From: Dietzia sp. B32
Lineage (GTDB): Bacteria; Actinomycetota; Actinomycetes; Mycobacteriales; Mycobacteriaceae
Direction: 5' to 3'
Length of the DNA: 64,000 bases
NCBI RefSeq assembly: GCF_024732245.1
Contig: NZ_CP093845.1
Location: 2,480,001-2,544,000, forward strand
How positions within the stretch are numbered: the first letter of the stretch is position 1; each line of letters starts with the position of its first letter. The notes beneath the pieces were generated by a model. It did no database searches. It had not been told where the DNA came from and saw nothing but the letters and a program-made list of their open reading frames with translations. Positions 45,515-54,610 of this stretch are shown in pieces. A program made the position numbers and the translations under genes.

Positions 45515-46282
45515 TTAGCGCGGCGCCATGCGCAGGGCGCCGTCCATGCGGAAGCTCTCGCCGTTGAGGTAATCCTGCTCGACGATCGCGTTGGCCAGCT
45601 GCGCGTAGTCGGACGGGCGGCCGAGGCGCGACGGGAACGGGATCGCGGCCTCGAGGGACTTCTGGAACTCCTCGGTCAGACCCTTCAGCATCGGGGTCTC
45701 GATGGTGCCCGGGGCGATGGTGTTGACGCGGATACCGAACTGCGCGAGGTCGCGCGCGGCGCAGATGCCCATCGAGTACACGCCACCCTTCGAGGCGGCG
45801 TAGGCGATCTGGCCGACCTGGCCCTCGTAGGCGGCGACGGAGGCGGTGTTGATGATGACGCCGCGCTGGCCGTCCTCGTCCACGGTGTCCTGGGTGGACA
45901 TGGCCTCGGCGGCCAGGCGCAGCACGTTGAACGTGCCCACCAGGTTCACCGAGATGCAGGTCTGGAACAGGTCGAGCGCGTGCACGCCCTTCTTGGAGAC
46001 GATGCGGGCGGCCGGGGCGATGCCGGCGCAGTTGACCACCACGCGCAGCGGGGCGGCCTCGGTGGCGCGGGCGATGGCGGCCTTGACGTCGTCCTCGCTG
46101 GTGACGTCGGCGGCGATGAGGGTGATGCCCTCATCGATGCCCTGCTCGACGGCCTTGTCGATGGACTGCTGGAGGTCGAGGCCGAACACGACCGCGCCCT
46201 TTTCGGCGAACGAACGCGCGGTGGCGTTGCCCAGGCCGGAGGCGGCACCGGTGACGATGACGGAAGCACCCTTGATGTCCAC
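45515..46282 (-). CDS. SDR, type II 3-hydroxyacyl-CoA dehydrogenase-like
   Basis: A 255-residue short-chain dehydrogenase. VTGAASGLGNATARSFAEKG is the NAD loop, then LDLQ (NAD-selecting Asp), NCAG and YAASKGG. QDTVDEDGQRGVIINTASVAAYEGQ and the final YLNGESFRMDGALRM match HSD17B10/FadB2-like hydroxyacyl-CoA dehydrogenases of fatty-acid or isoleucine breakdown. GTG 46282 (VDIKGASVIVTG) was chosen because AAAGGA precedes it. The leader has two GCAAGC copies flanking a GCACT/AGTGC dyad, a possible operator. Confidence 0.85.
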   Translation of the reverse strand: MDIKGASVIVTGAASGLGNATARSFAEKGAVVFGLDLQQSIDKAVEQGIDEGITLIAADVTSEDDVKAAIARATEAAPLRVVVNCAGIAPAARIVSKKGVHALDLFQTCISVNLVGTFNVLRLAAEAMSTQDTVDEDGQRGVIINTASVAAYEGQVGQIAYAASKGGVYSMGICAARDLAQFGIRVNTIAPGTIETPMLKGLTEEFQKSLEAAIPFPSRLGRPSDYAQLANAIVEQDYLNGESFRMDGALRMAPR

Positions 46283-46359
46283 GGGCGATGTCCTTTCTGT
46301 TGACGACGCAAGCACTAGGAAGTGCAAGCATTAACGTCTCCAGTGTCCCAGACCGGTCG

Positions 46360-48438
46360 TCAGCGCACGTCGAAGGCCGGGCTCTCCCCCCTAACGGGGA
46401 ACAGGCGCCCGTCGATCCCGCGGCCCGACGCCGTGTACACCACGCGGTACGCGCCGGCCGGGGTGCCCGGCGGGATGTCCCAGGTGATGAGCGCGTTCGT
46501 CACGGTGAGCAGGCCCTCGAACACGATCATCGTGGACCAGTCGCCGTCGTCGTGGACCCGTACCCACCGGTCGCCCTCCCGGCGCTCGACCGCGAGGTAG
46601 GTGTCTCCGCGGCGCAGGTCGGAGTTCGGGTGGGTCCCGCAGAACCGGACCAGCACACGCTGGCCCACGCGGTACTCCGCGAGCGGCGGGTCCAGGACGT
46701 CGCCGAAGTTCTTGAGCGGCGCCGGGGTGTCGACGAGCGGGTTGCCCAGTGGCGAGACCGGGATCTGTCCGGTGAGGTCGCGTTCGGAGGTGCCCGGGTC
46801 GAGCGGGGTGCCCGCGCGCATCGAGCGGGCGAGCTCCGCGGCCGTCTGCTGGATCGCGGGCAGGGTCCACGGCCCGAAGATCGTCGCGCCGCCCTCGTAG
46901 TTCTGGGCCGAGTACTCCTCGGGCGTGGTCACGTAGTGGCCGTAGGCGTTGGAATACCCCTGGACGGTGACGTGGTCCTCGGGCACCCCGAGCTCGGAGG
47001 CCAGAGTGCGGCGCAGGCGCAGCCCCGCGACCACGGTCGGCTCGAACCCCAGGGTGAACAGGTAGTGCCCGCCCAGGCGTACGAGGTGGAACGGGTACAC
47101 GCGCTGGACGGCCTGCGGTACCAGGCCCACCGGAAGCAGCACGTCTTTGGCGCCGTGGGCCTCGCGGAGCCAGGCGGGGATCACCACGTCGGTGATCGCC
47201 GCGATGACCGGGTTACCACCGCGGTCGCCCTCGGCGAACGGCAGTTCGTCCCCGCCGCCACCGTCCTCCTGGCTCCCGGAGGCGAATGACGCCCCGAGCG
47301 CGGCCACCGCCGTCCGGTGGGTGCGCCCGTCGCCGGTGAACTCGGGCCGCACCTCGACCGCCGACATGTCCACCCAGCGGTGCCTCACGTCGATTCCGCT
47401 GCCGAGCGGCCGGATTCCCTTGCCCACCTGGTCGCGCGCGGCCGCGAACTGCCGCTCGCCGATGATCCGGGTGTTGAGCCACTCGTCGGGCGTCGGGCCC
47501 AGGCCGGGGGCGAGGTGGAGGTTGGGGCTCACGTCCCCGGGGTTGGTCTGGGCGAACGCGGTGACCAGCTCCGGCGTGCGGCCGTCGAGGTAGTCCTGCC
47601 CGGCCACCTCCCGCTCCCAGTGCCATGCGGCGAAGCCCTTGTTGTCCGAGGACGCGATCGTGTTGTGGGAGGTCATCGAGGTGGCGTGGACGCCGAACCA
47701 GTTGAGCACGCCCACGAGCCGGCCGTCGCGGGTGATCTGCAGCGACTGCGACCGCGGATCGATCCCCTCGGGGAAGTGCGCGCGCTCCTCGGGGGCGTCG
47801 CGGTCGAAGGAGCCGCGGGAGCGTTGGACCCCGGCGTCGTGGAGGGTGCCGGTGGTGACACCGACGCTCGACGGCGCGAGGTCGTGGTGGGCCATCCGTG
47901 CGGCGTCGACGATCCCGGAGACATTGGCCTCGAACGTGACCGGCCGGAAGCCCAGCATCGACAGGTCGACCATGGGGTGGCCGGACGTCCCACCGGGCGC
48001 CACGTGGGTGTGAGTGGCGGTGATGACCACGTTGCCCTCGTGGTAGGTGTCGCCGAACTCGGCGGCCAGCCGGCGCAACACCTCCTGCTGGATCGATTGG
48101 AAGACGAGGCCGATCTCGGCGGTGACGTGGAGGAGCCGGGGCGACGACGGCGAGTCGGCAAAGACGAAGGCGCGGGCCCGCTGACGCAGGTGCAGCCCGA
48201 CGGAGAGCTGCTCGGTGTCCGCGTACCCGTTCATGCCCGCGCCCAGCGGCTCTCCGGTCATGTCCCCGATCCCGCGGCCGACGTACATGTCCGTGGACTG
48301 GCCCGCGGCGACGGCCGGCAGGAGCGACTGCAGCGCGGCGACCCCGCCGAGTGCGGCGGCCCCGCCCAGGACGGCGCGGCGGTTGACGGCCATCCGGCTG
48401 GCGGACGTTCGGCTGGCGGTCATTCGGTTGGCGGACAT
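46360..48438 (-). CDS. Neutral/alkaline ceramidase, exported
   Basis: Hydrolyses ceramide to sphingosine and fatty acid. It has 692 residues, normal for the family. MYVGRGIGDMTGEPLGAGMNGYAD is the family N-terminus (shown as VGRGIGDMTGEPLGAGMNGY). ATHTHVAPGGTSGH holds zinc-binding His, NWFGVHATSM another His, and NTIASSDNKG and AQTNPGDVSPN the catalytic-site segments. The C-terminal beta-sandwich follows. The leader has a twin-arginine-like NRRAVLGGAAALGGVAALQS, suggesting Tat export. ATG 48438 begins MSANRMTASRTSASRM, a short internally repetitive stretch before the arginines. Probably secreted for host or environmental sphingolipids, since actinobacteria rarely make ceramide. Confidence 0.9.
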   Translation of the reverse strand: MSANRMTASRTSASRMAVNRRAVLGGAAALGGVAALQSLLPAVAAGQSTDMYVGRGIGDMTGEPLGAGMNGYADTEQLSVGLHLRQRARAFVFADSPSSPRLLHVTAEIGLVFQSIQQEVLRRLAAEFGDTYHEGNVVITATHTHVAPGGTSGHPMVDLSMLGFRPVTFEANVSGIVDAARMAHHDLAPSSVGVTTGTLHDAGVQRSRGSFDRDAPEERAHFPEGIDPRSQSLQITRDGRLVGVLNWFGVHATSMTSHNTIASSDNKGFAAWHWEREVAGQDYLDGRTPELVTAFAQTNPGDVSPNLHLAPGLGPTPDEWLNTRIIGERQFAAARDQVGKGIRPLGSGIDVRHRWVDMSAVEVRPEFTGDGRTHRTAVAALGASFASGSQEDGGGGDELPFAEGDRGGNPVIAAITDVVIPAWLREAHGAKDVLLPVGLVPQAVQRVYPFHLVRLGGHYLFTLGFEPTVVAGLRLRRTLASELGVPEDHVTVQGYSNAYGHYVTTPEEYSAQNYEGGATIFGPWTLPAIQQTAAELARSMRAGTPLDPGTSERDLTGQIPVSPLGNPLVDTPAPLKNFGDVLDPPLAEYRVGQRVLVRFCGTHPNSDLRRGDTYLAVERREGDRWVRVHDDGDWSTMIVFEGLLTVTNALITWDIPPGTPAGAYRVVYTASGRGIDGRLFPVRGESPAFDVR

Positions 48439-48563
48439 CGACTCTCCCCGGGTGCGCGTATCGGGGTGACTCACATCCCCGCATCGGGAAGTGACGCTAC
48501 CCAAGTGGACGCTCGTCCGGGGAACCCTCTGTGGGCCGGGCGGACGAGCCGGGCGACAGACGA

Positions 48564-48603
48564 GCAGCGGCCCGGGTGGGGAGGTCCCCACCCGGGCCGC
48601 TGC
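48564..48603 (-). terminator. Intrinsic terminator after sodA
   Basis: A 19-bp perfect stem (48564-48582 with 48585-48603), 2-nt loop, 35 nt past the sodA stop and before the ceramidase gene. Confidence 0.88.
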
Positions 48604-48638
48604 GAGCTCTGCTGAGCCGTGAGGCGCTAGGCCGGTGT

Positions 48639-49241
48639 TCAGCCCTTGGCGGCCGCGTAGCGCTCGGCCACGTCCGCCCAGTTGATGACGTTCCACCAGG
48701 CCTTGACATAGTCCGGCTTGACGTTCTTGTACTGCAGGTAGAAGGCGTGCTCCCACATGTCCAGCATGAGCAGCGGGGTGATGTTGATCGAGATGTTGCC
48801 CTGCTGGTCCGTGAGCTGCTGGATGATCAGGCGCTGCCCGATGTGGTCCCACCCCAGGACGGCCCAGCCCGAACCCTGCAGGGTCGTGGCGGCGGCGTTG
48901 AAGTGGGCCTGGAACTTGTCGAAGGAACCGAACTCGGCGTCGATCGCGGAGGCCAGCTCGCCCTCGGGCTTGTCGCCACCGTTCGGCGACATGTTCTTCC
49001 AGAACACGGAGTGGTTGGTGTGGCCACCGAGGTGGAAGGCCAGGTTCTTGCTCAGCAGCGGGGCCTTGGCGGCGATGCTGCCGTCCTCGCGGGCCGCGGC
49101 GAGCTGCTCGATGGCGTCGTTCGCGCCCTTGACGTAGGTCGCGTGGTGCTTGGAGTGGTGCAGCTCCATGATCTCGCCGGAGATGTGCGGCTCGAGAGCG
49201 CCGTAGTCGTAGTCGAGATCGGGAAGAACGTACTCGGCCAT
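48639..49241 (-). CDS. sodA: Superoxide dismutase, Mn/Fe type
   Basis: Converts superoxide to oxygen and peroxide. It has 200 residues. Metal ligands are H28 (MELHHSKHH), H77 ([10 protein letters not shown]), D161 and H165 ([11 protein letters not shown]). There is no signal peptide, although such enzymes can still appear extracellularly in mycobacteria. ATG 49241 follows AAAGGA by several bases. It is a single-gene unit ended by a strong hairpin. Confidence 0.97.
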   Translation of the reverse strand: MAEYVLPDLDYDYGALEPHISGEIMELHHSKHHATYVKGANDAIEQLAAAREDGSIAAKAPLLSKNLAFHLGGHTNHSVFWKNMSPNGGDKPEGELASAIDAEFGSFDKFQAHFNAAATTLQGSGWAVLGWDHIGQRLIIQQLTDQQGNISINITPLLMLDMWEHAFYLQYKNVKPDYVKAWWNVINWADVAERYAAAKG

Positions 49242-49400
49242 AGTGGAGTGTCCTTTCAGTTGGGTGGCGGGCTGCGCGCGGGATTCCCCCGTAACGCCCG
49301 TCACGACGTCCACCTCCACCATAGTGATCCGGCCACCGGCGCGTCGGGCCGCGCGAGCGCCCGTCCACACCGGATCTCGTGGCCTGCCATGATCGGGATC

Positions 49401-49847
49401 GTGGATCACTCCGATACGTCCGCCGCCCCCGGCATCATCTCGGTCTCGGCGGTGGTGCTCACCCGCCCCGACGGAGCGGTGGCGACCGTCCGCAAGACGG
49501 GCACTCGTCGCTTCATGCTTCCCGGCGGGAAGTGGGAGGCAGGGGAGTCCCCCCTGGAGTGCGCCGTCCGCGAGATCGGCGAGGAACTGGGGGTGTCCGT
49601 CGCCCCCGGCGAACTCACCTTCCTGGGCCGGTTCGACACCGCCACGGCCAATGAGCCCGGCTTCTCACTGGTGTCCGAGGTCTTCGCCGCGGAGGTGGAC
49701 GGTAGTCAGCGCCCCTGCGCTGAGATCGCGGAACTCCGGTGGGTCTCCGCCGCGGCGATGGCCGACGTGGCGACGCTGCCGGAGGACGACTGTGCGCCGT
49801 GGGCCCCGCTGCTGGTGCGGGTCGCCCGCGACTGCCTCGCGCGATGA
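49401..49847 (+). CDS. Nudix hydrolase
   Basis: A 148-residue Nudix-fold pyrophosphohydrolase. The 23-residue Nudix box runs from G of [15 protein letters not shown] to REIGEELGV, with all the Gly/Glu/Arg metal-binding positions intact. A preceding RRFMLPGG and following LRWVS fit MutT-like nucleotide-diphosphate hydrolases. GTG 49401 lies 7 nt after CATGAT; ATG 49389 overlaps that box and is less likely. It is divergent from sodA. Substrate unknown. Confidence 0.85.
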   Translation: MDHSDTSAAPGIISVSAVVLTRPDGAVATVRKTGTRRFMLPGGKWEAGESPLECAVREIGEELGVSVAPGELTFLGRFDTATANEPGFSLVSEVFAAEVDGSQRPCAEIAELRWVSAAAMADVATLPEDDCAPWAPLLVRVARDCLAR

Positions 49848-49857
49848 ACGTCCCTGG

Positions 49858-50031
49858 TCAGACCACGAGCAGCGCGATGAGGACGATCAGCAGGGTCAGG
49901 GCGACGACGACGCTCGCGCGGACGTTGCGGCGACGGACGTGGTCGCTGCAGCCGGAGCCCTCGAAGGGCTGACGCGGGTCACCGTCGAAGATGGCGCGCA
50001 GACGCTGTGCGGCGGGCTGTCCAGAAGTCAC
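49858..50031 (-). CDS. 57-residue tail-anchored membrane microprotein
   Basis: A small protein with a soluble N-terminus (TSGQPAAQRLRAIFDGDPRQ) and a single C-terminal membrane span (ASVVVALTLLIVLIALLVV) preceded by RRRNVR. GTG 50031 is preceded by GGGGGAG at suitable spacing; the open frame extends further upstream without a start signal. Codon use is typical. It is convergent with the Nudix gene, 10 bases away. It may be a small stress or envelope protein; no family recognised. Confidence 0.55.
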   Translation of the reverse strand: MTSGQPAAQRLRAIFDGDPRQPFEGSGCSDHVRRRNVRASVVVALTLLIVLIALLVV

Positions 50032-50123
50032 GTCGAGCTCCCCCTCGGTCGTACTGGCCACCACCCTAACCGTGTGTATGGGATAGGTCACAACACGTTC
50101 CGATCACGACCGGGATAGAGGGT

Positions 50124-50129
50124 TACCCT
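50124..50129 (+). promoter_or_regulatory. -10 box, msrA
   Basis: TACCCT, 6 nt before ATG at 50136. Confidence 0.55.
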
Positions 50130-50135
50130 GGCGGC

Positions 50136-50813
50136 ATGGGCTGGCTACAGGACGCGATCAGACAATCCGCAATGGGTACGGCGAGCACCGTCGTCGACGC
50201 CGAGGCGGCTCTCCCCGGCCGGGCCGACCCGGTCGCGGTGGCACCGGCGAACATCGTCACCGGGAATCCGATGGTCCCGCCGTTCCCGGAGGGTCACGAA
50301 TCGATAGTGCTCGGTATGGGCTGCTTCTGGGGCGCGGAGAAGGTGCTCTGGCAGCTCGACGGAGTCTGGACCACCGCTGCCGGCTATGCCGGCGGTTGGA
50401 CTCCGAACCCCACCTACGAGGAGACCTGCACGGGCGCGAGCGGACACACCGAGGCCGTCCTGGTGGTCTTCGACCCCGAGGTGCTGCCGGTGGAGAAGCT
50501 GCTGGCCACGTTCTTCGAGTGGCACGATCCCACGCAGGGGATGCGCCAGGGCAATGACATGGGCACCCAGTACCGCTCGGCCGTCTTCACCACCACGCCG
50601 CAGCAGCTGGAGGCGGCCCGCCGGATCGCACAGGGCTACCAGAAGGAGCTCGACGCCGCCGGCCACGGACCGCTGACCACCGAGATCGGCGCGCTGGAGG
50701 AGGTCCGGTCCGGCACTTTCTACCACGCCGAGGACTACCACCAGCAGTACCTGGTCAAGAATCCGGGCGGCTACGACTGCCATGTCCGCAGCGGCGTCGC
50801 CTGCCCCATCTGA
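50136..50813 (+). CDS. msrA: Peptide methionine-S-sulfoxide reductase A
   Basis: Repairs oxidised methionine in proteins. It has 225 residues with an N-terminal extension of about 50 before the catalytic GMGCFWGAEKV (Cys63). Substrate-site residues lie in YAGGWTPNPTYEETCTGASGHTEAV. Resolving cysteines C215 and C223 are at the C-terminus (YDCHVRSGVACPI). The start is leaderless after TACCCT. A strong hairpin shared with cspA follows. It sits close to sodA and other stress genes. Confidence 0.95.
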   Translation: MGWLQDAIRQSAMGTASTVVDAEAALPGRADPVAVAPANIVTGNPMVPPFPEGHESIVLGMGCFWGAEKVLWQLDGVWTTAAGYAGGWTPNPTYEETCTGASGHTEAVLVVFDPEVLPVEKLLATFFEWHDPTQGMRQGNDMGTQYRSAVFTTTPQQLEAARRIAQGYQKELDAAGHGPLTTEIGALEEVRSGTFYHAEDYHQQYLVKNPGGYDCHVRSGVACPI

Positions 50814-50887
50814 CCGGGCGCTCCCGCGTCTGACCGGGCGCGGGAGCGGATTCCCGCACCGCCGAATCGGGCGGAACGGAAATACGA

Positions 50888-50921
50888 GAGGGCCCGGCAG
50901 GATCTCTCCTGCCGGGCCCTC
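50888..50921. terminator. Bidirectional terminator between msrA and cold-shock gene
   Basis: A 15-bp perfect stem (50888-50902 with 50907-50921), TCTC loop, followed on the plus strand by TTGCTAATT. Convergent genes lie on both sides. Confidence 0.88.
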
Positions 50922-50961
50922 TTGCTAATTCCGAAGGACGTCAGATCGCTCTGACGTCAGA

Positions 50962-51165
50962 TCACATCGGGGTGATGTTCTCCGCCTGCAGGCCCTTGGC
51001 GCCCTGCGCGACGTCGAAGGAGACCTGCTGGTTCTCCTCGAGCGAGCGGTAGCCCGAGCCCTGGATGGCGGAGAAGTGGGCGAAGACGTCGGCCGAGCCG
51101 TCGTCGGGGGCGATGAAGCCGAAGCCCTTGTCAGCGTTGAACCACTTAACGGTGCCGGTAGCCAT
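50962..51165 (-). CDS. cspA: Cold-shock protein (CspA family)
   Basis: A 67-residue single cold-shock domain that binds single-stranded RNA/DNA and melts mRNA structure. RNP1 is KGFGFI (13-18) and RNP2 is VFAHF (27-31). ATG 51165 follows AAAGGA. The intergenic region to the DUF488 gene is about 200 bases, so a long 5' leader, usual for cold-shock genes, is likely. Just past the stop a 12-bp palindrome, TCTGACGTCAGA, is present. Confidence 0.96.
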   Translation of the reverse strand: MATGTVKWFNADKGFGFIAPDDGSADVFAHFSAIQGSGYRSLEENQQVSFDVAQGAKGLQAENITPM

Positions 51166-51366
51166 ATTGGCGTCCTTTCGAGAGTCGGTACCCCGCTTGT
51201 CGGGATACCAGGTGCTGCAGCAGAGAGCGTGCTGTGTGTTTCCCTGCGGTGCCGCACTGCCCTCTCTCAAGGACGGTGGATCTACAGAAATACAACGAAC
51301 GATTTCAACTACTGAGAACGACCATACACACGCAGTCGCGTTCCGTCACCCCTGATGTGACGACGG

Positions 51367-51735
51367 CTACATGTGCTGCCTGATCTCGTCCGCCAGAACG
51401 AGGGCGTGGTTGTGCCCGGTGTCCCTCGCCGCATAGGCCAGCACCAGGTCGCCGCGGGCCGCAAGCGTCGCCAGGCGGTCCACCTCCCCGGCGGCGGGCT
51501 CGCGTGACAACTCCTCCCGATACCTCTCCGCGAAGTGCTCGAAGTCCAGTTCACCGCGGTGGAACTCGCGGCGCAGGTCGGCGGACGGAGCCACGTCCCT
51601 GCACCATTCGTCGTGATCGAGGGAGTCCTTGCGCACGCCCCGTGGCCACAAGCGGTCCACGAGGACGACGTGGCCACCCGCCGGATCGGCCTCTCCCGAG
51701 ACGAGGTCGTGGACACGCAGGCAGCTCACCGACAT
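51367..51735 (-). CDS. DUF488 (YeaO-like) protein
   Basis: A 122-residue protein with the family's VLVDRLWPRGVRKDSL segment, then WCRDVAPSADLRREFH, RYREEL and the C-terminal LAYAARDTGHNHALVLADEI. The function of DUF488 is unknown; the conserved Arg/Trp segment suggests nucleic acid or nucleotide binding. ATG 51735 (MSVSCLRVHD) matches the family N-terminus, while the open frame upstream does not. Single gene, divergent from the DUF4328 gene. Confidence 0.85.
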   Translation of the reverse strand: MSVSCLRVHDLVSGEADPAGGHVVLVDRLWPRGVRKDSLDHDEWCRDVAPSADLRREFHRGELDFEHFAERYREELSREPAAGEVDRLATLAARGDLVLAYAARDTGHNHALVLADEIRQHM

Positions 51736-51785
51736 GACCCCAGGCTCCGGCACACCGCCGTCCGACGCCACCCGGCTGTGCCAGC

Positions 51786-52637
51786 ATGGTCGCCATGACC
51801 ACACCGAGGCGGCAGGGACAGTGGCGTTGGGTCGCCCACCCGCCGTGGCGCCCCCCGACACCCGTGGCGCGGCCGCCCGTCCCGCGGCACCGCACCGGGC
51901 CGGCGTGGGGAGACCGCACCCCGGCCTATTCCGCCACCCCGCGGTGGGGACTGCCGCCGGTCGCGGTCCCGCGCCGGCTCACGCAGCCGGCCGGCCCGGC
52001 GCCCGCGCGGCTGGCCACCGCCGCCCCCGGCATCATGCGGGCGGCCGGCGCCTGGTTCCTCGCCACCGCCGTGGCCCACGGACTGAGATACCTCGCTCTG
52101 GCCTGGTACGCCGACCGGCTCGCACCGTGGTGGCTCGAGGCCCTCACTACCGCTCTGGTCTGGGTGACCGGGATCGTGGCGATCGCCGTGGGGGTCGCGG
52201 CGGCGGTCACCGCGACGGCCTGGCTCGTGGAGACACGGCGGCGGGCGTACGCACCGGTTCGGGACCCCCGGTCACGGGCGGGCCTGTGGGTGGGCGGTCT
52301 CCTCGTCGTCGTCAACTTCTTCCGCCTGCCCGTCTACCTGGAGGAACTGCGCCGGGTGTCGACCCGCGCCCCGTCCCGGTCCGATCTGAGGCGCTGGTGG
52401 GTGGCCTGGGCGGTCAACGCGCTGGCGGTCGCGGCCGCCCTGTGGCGCGGTGGCGGCGAGGGCGCCCAGGCCGCCGCCGACACCGTCCTGCTCACGGCCC
52501 TGGCCGCGCTCGCCGCGGTGTGGGCGGCGCGCGAGACCCGGGGTGTCATGAGGAGTTTCAGTGCCCCTTCCCCGCGGTTCACGCGCAGGTTCATCGCGGC
52601 GGGGATCGTGGAGGCGTCCGCAACCCGGAAGGATTGA
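51786..52637 (+). CDS. DUF4328-like membrane protein
   Basis: A 283-residue protein. The N-terminal 80 residues are Pro/Arg-rich and presumably cytosolic. Four hydrophobic stretches follow (AAGAWFLATAVAHGLRYLAL, ALVWVTGIVAIAVGVAAAV, GLWVGGLLVVVNFF, WAVNALAVAAAL), the DUF4328 pattern of Mycobacteriales. Function unknown. Two in-frame ATGs (51786, 51795) are possible. It is followed after 3 bases by the GDPD gene, so they likely form an operon. Confidence 0.65.
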   Translation: MVAMTTPRRQGQWRWVAHPPWRPPTPVARPPVPRHRTGPAWGDRTPAYSATPRWGLPPVAVPRRLTQPAGPAPARLATAAPGIMRAAGAWFLATAVAHGLRYLALAWYADRLAPWWLEALTTALVWVTGIVAIAVGVAAAVTATAWLVETRRRAYAPVRDPRSRAGLWVGGLLVVVNFFRLPVYLEELRRVSTRAPSRSDLRRWWVAWAVNALAVAAALWRGGGEGAQAAADTVLLTALAALAAVWAARETRGVMRSFSAPSPRFTRRFIAAGIVEASATRKD

Positions 52638-52640
52638 GAC

Positions 52641-53471
52641 GTGACGGTCCACGCGACCACCCACCTGCCCTCGCCCGTCTCCACGCGCAGCGGGATCGTC
52701 GCCCACCGCGGCGCCTCCGCGGAATACCCCGAACTCACCCAGGTCGCCTTCCGGCAGGCCCTCGAGCAGGGTGCCGAGGCGCTCGAGGTGGACGTCCGGC
52801 TCACCGCCGACGGCGTCCCCGTCCTGCTCCACGATCCGCGCACGTCCCGCGTCGCGGACGAAGACCTCTGGGTCCACGCCAGCACCCTCGAACAGATCTC
52901 CGCCCTCGATGTGGGGTCGTGGCACCCCGTGCACCGCGCCCCCGAGCCGGTGCTCACGTTGCGCAGCTTCCTCGTCATGGCCGAGGCGTACCCGGACGTC
53001 CGCCTGTTCCTCGAGACGAAGCACCCGGTGCCGTCCGGCGGCCGGGTCGAGACCGCGCTGTACGACGAGTTGAGGTACTTCGGCCTCGACCGGGCCGCGT
53101 CGTTCGCCGACTCGCGCGCGGTGATGATGAGCTTCTCGGTCACGGCCGTGCGGCGCTTCCGCCGGCTCGCCCCGGACGTGCCCACCGTGCAACTGCGCGA
53201 GCGCCGGAACGTCCTTAAGTCGTGGCCCGCCGAGGGGTTCGGAGCCCAGTTGATGGGCCCGAGCATCGGGGCGCTGCGGGCGCGGCCGTGGCTGGTCGAA
53301 TACTGGCGGTCGCGGGGGATGGGCACCTACTGCTGGACGGTCGACGATCCCGCCGACCTGCTGCTGTGCCGCGACCTCGGGGTGGACTGGGTGGGCACAA
53401 ACGTCCCGTCGCGTGCGCTGACCGTCCTCGACGGGGGCGCGCCCCGGCTCGAGGGACCCGCGCGCGGCTGA
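52641..53471 (+). CDS. glpQ: Glycerophosphodiester phosphodiesterase
   Basis: Hydrolyses deacylated phospholipids to glycerol-3-phosphate and alcohol. It has 276 residues. Catalytic residues are in VAHRGASAEYPE (His-Arg), ALEVDVRLTADGVPVLLHDP (E, D, H), FLETKHP (Glu/Lys) and the C-terminal YCWTVDDPADLL. There is no signal peptide, so a cytosolic form is likely. GTG 52641 has GGAAGG about 10 nt upstream. Position relative to sodA and pheA matches glpQ1 (Rv3842c) of M. tuberculosis. Confidence 0.92.
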   Translation: MTVHATTHLPSPVSTRSGIVAHRGASAEYPELTQVAFRQALEQGAEALEVDVRLTADGVPVLLHDPRTSRVADEDLWVHASTLEQISALDVGSWHPVHRAPEPVLTLRSFLVMAEAYPDVRLFLETKHPVPSGGRVETALYDELRYFGLDRAASFADSRAVMMSFSVTAVRRFRRLAPDVPTVQLRERRNVLKSWPAEGFGAQLMGPSIGALRARPWLVEYWRSRGMGTYCWTVDDPADLLLCRDLGVDWVGTNVPSRALTVLDGGAPRLEGPARG

Positions 53472-53532
53472 CGGGCGGGTCCCGTGTGGTGCGTCTCCGC
53501 CGCCTGTGCGGGCGGTCGTCGGAGGCGCACCG

Positions 53533-53538
53533 TATCGT
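53533..53538 (+). promoter_or_regulatory. -10 box, DUF5926 gene
   Basis: TATCGT, 7 nt before GTG at 53546. Confidence 0.55.
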
Positions 53539-53545
53539 GGTGATC

Positions 53546-54454
53546 GTGGGTAGACGCAATCGGAACAACGAGCCCAAGTCCGGCGGCAACCGCCAGGCCA
53601 AGATCGCCGCACGCGCGGCCGAGCGTGAGGAACTGAGCGTCGAGCCACGGCCGTTCGCCGGGTTCGCCGGGGAGTGCGACATGGTGGCGATGCGCGAGTT
53701 CGTGCCGTCGGCCACCGCGCGGCTCACCACGGTCGACGGAGGTCGGGACGTCACACTGGCGACCGTCCTGCCCGGCGCCATCGCGGGCCTGGTCCGCGAC
53801 GAGCAGCTCGGCGGTGAGGCCATGGTCGGGCTGCAGGTGCAGGTCCACGGGCCGGACCCGGCCGTCGACTTGGCGTACGCGGTGGACTGGGCGTCCCGCG
53901 CCGGTGGCGGGGAGACGCTCACCTCGTCGCACCCGACCGACTCCACCCCGGCCCTGGCCGACGTGATCGTCGCCGATGCGCCGCTGGAGATCGTCGTGCA
54001 CGACGACTTCTCGTGGTGGGTGGCCGAGGGCGTGGAGGTCGCCCCGGAGATCGCGCAGGCGGTCCGCAACGCCAACGAGGTCATGATGCCCTCGGCGCGC
54101 GTCACCGCCGACGGCATCGAGGCCGCCTGGTGGGTCGACGCCGGTGAGAAGGCACACATCCGCTGGGTGCGCCCGGAGGACGAGGACGAGCTGTTCGAGG
54201 CCCTCGCCCGCGTGCACGCCGCCGGTGGGCTCCATCTCGGTGAGGGATCCCGTTTCGCCGGGTCGTTCCGCACCCACGGGGTGCTCGTGCCGGTGTTCGA
54301 CCTGGACCGCGAGATGCACCACCAGGAGTGGGCGCCGGGGCTGCAGGTGCTCGACGCCGCGCTCCGTGAGGCGCTCGCCGACGACACCCCGCTCACCTCG
54401 GACGAGCGCTCCTCCCGCGACGGGCTACGCGCCCGCCAGGTGACCCTGCGCTGA
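53546..54454 (+). CDS. DUF5926-like conserved protein
   Basis: A 302-residue soluble protein with a basic N-terminus (GRRNRNNEPKSGGNRQAK) and a longer acidic alpha/beta body: EPRPFAGFAGECDMVAMREF, DDFSWWVAEG, HLGEGSRFAGSFRTHGVLVPVFDL. It resembles DUF5926, conserved in actinobacteria, often near GDPD and LCP genes. Function unknown. The start is leaderless after TATCGT. No membrane segment. Confidence 0.72.
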   Translation: MGRRNRNNEPKSGGNRQAKIAARAAEREELSVEPRPFAGFAGECDMVAMREFVPSATARLTTVDGGRDVTLATVLPGAIAGLVRDEQLGGEAMVGLQVQVHGPDPAVDLAYAVDWASRAGGGETLTSSHPTDSTPALADVIVADAPLEIVVHDDFSWWVAEGVEVAPEIAQAVRNANEVMMPSARVTADGIEAAWWVDAGEKAHIRWVRPEDEDELFEALARVHAAGGLHLGEGSRFAGSFRTHGVLVPVFDLDREMHHQEWAPGLQVLDAALREALADDTPLTSDERSSRDGLRARQVTLR

Positions 54455-54531
54455 CCGGGCGCCCGGCGCCCGCCACTGCCGAGCCGCCGCGCTCCGCGCG
54501 GTATCACTCCCCGGTCCGGCGCGCTGGCCTC

Positions 54532-54537
54532 TAGGAT
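54532..54537 (+). promoter_or_regulatory. -10 box of membrane protein gene at 54.6 kb
   Basis: TAGGAT at a distance that leaves a short leader before ATG 54572 or GTG 54611. Confidence 0.35.
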
Positions 54538-54610
54538 CCTCTCCGATACGACCGCGGTCGCGCATGACGCGATGAGTCGACCCGGAGCGGGGTTAAGGGG
54601 GTGGGGCGGC

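Noticed and set aside
48439-49368. N-terminal extension of the ceramidase frame through the sodA region
   Set aside because: The extension runs out of frame through the sodA gene and its terminator. The export signal lies at 48438.
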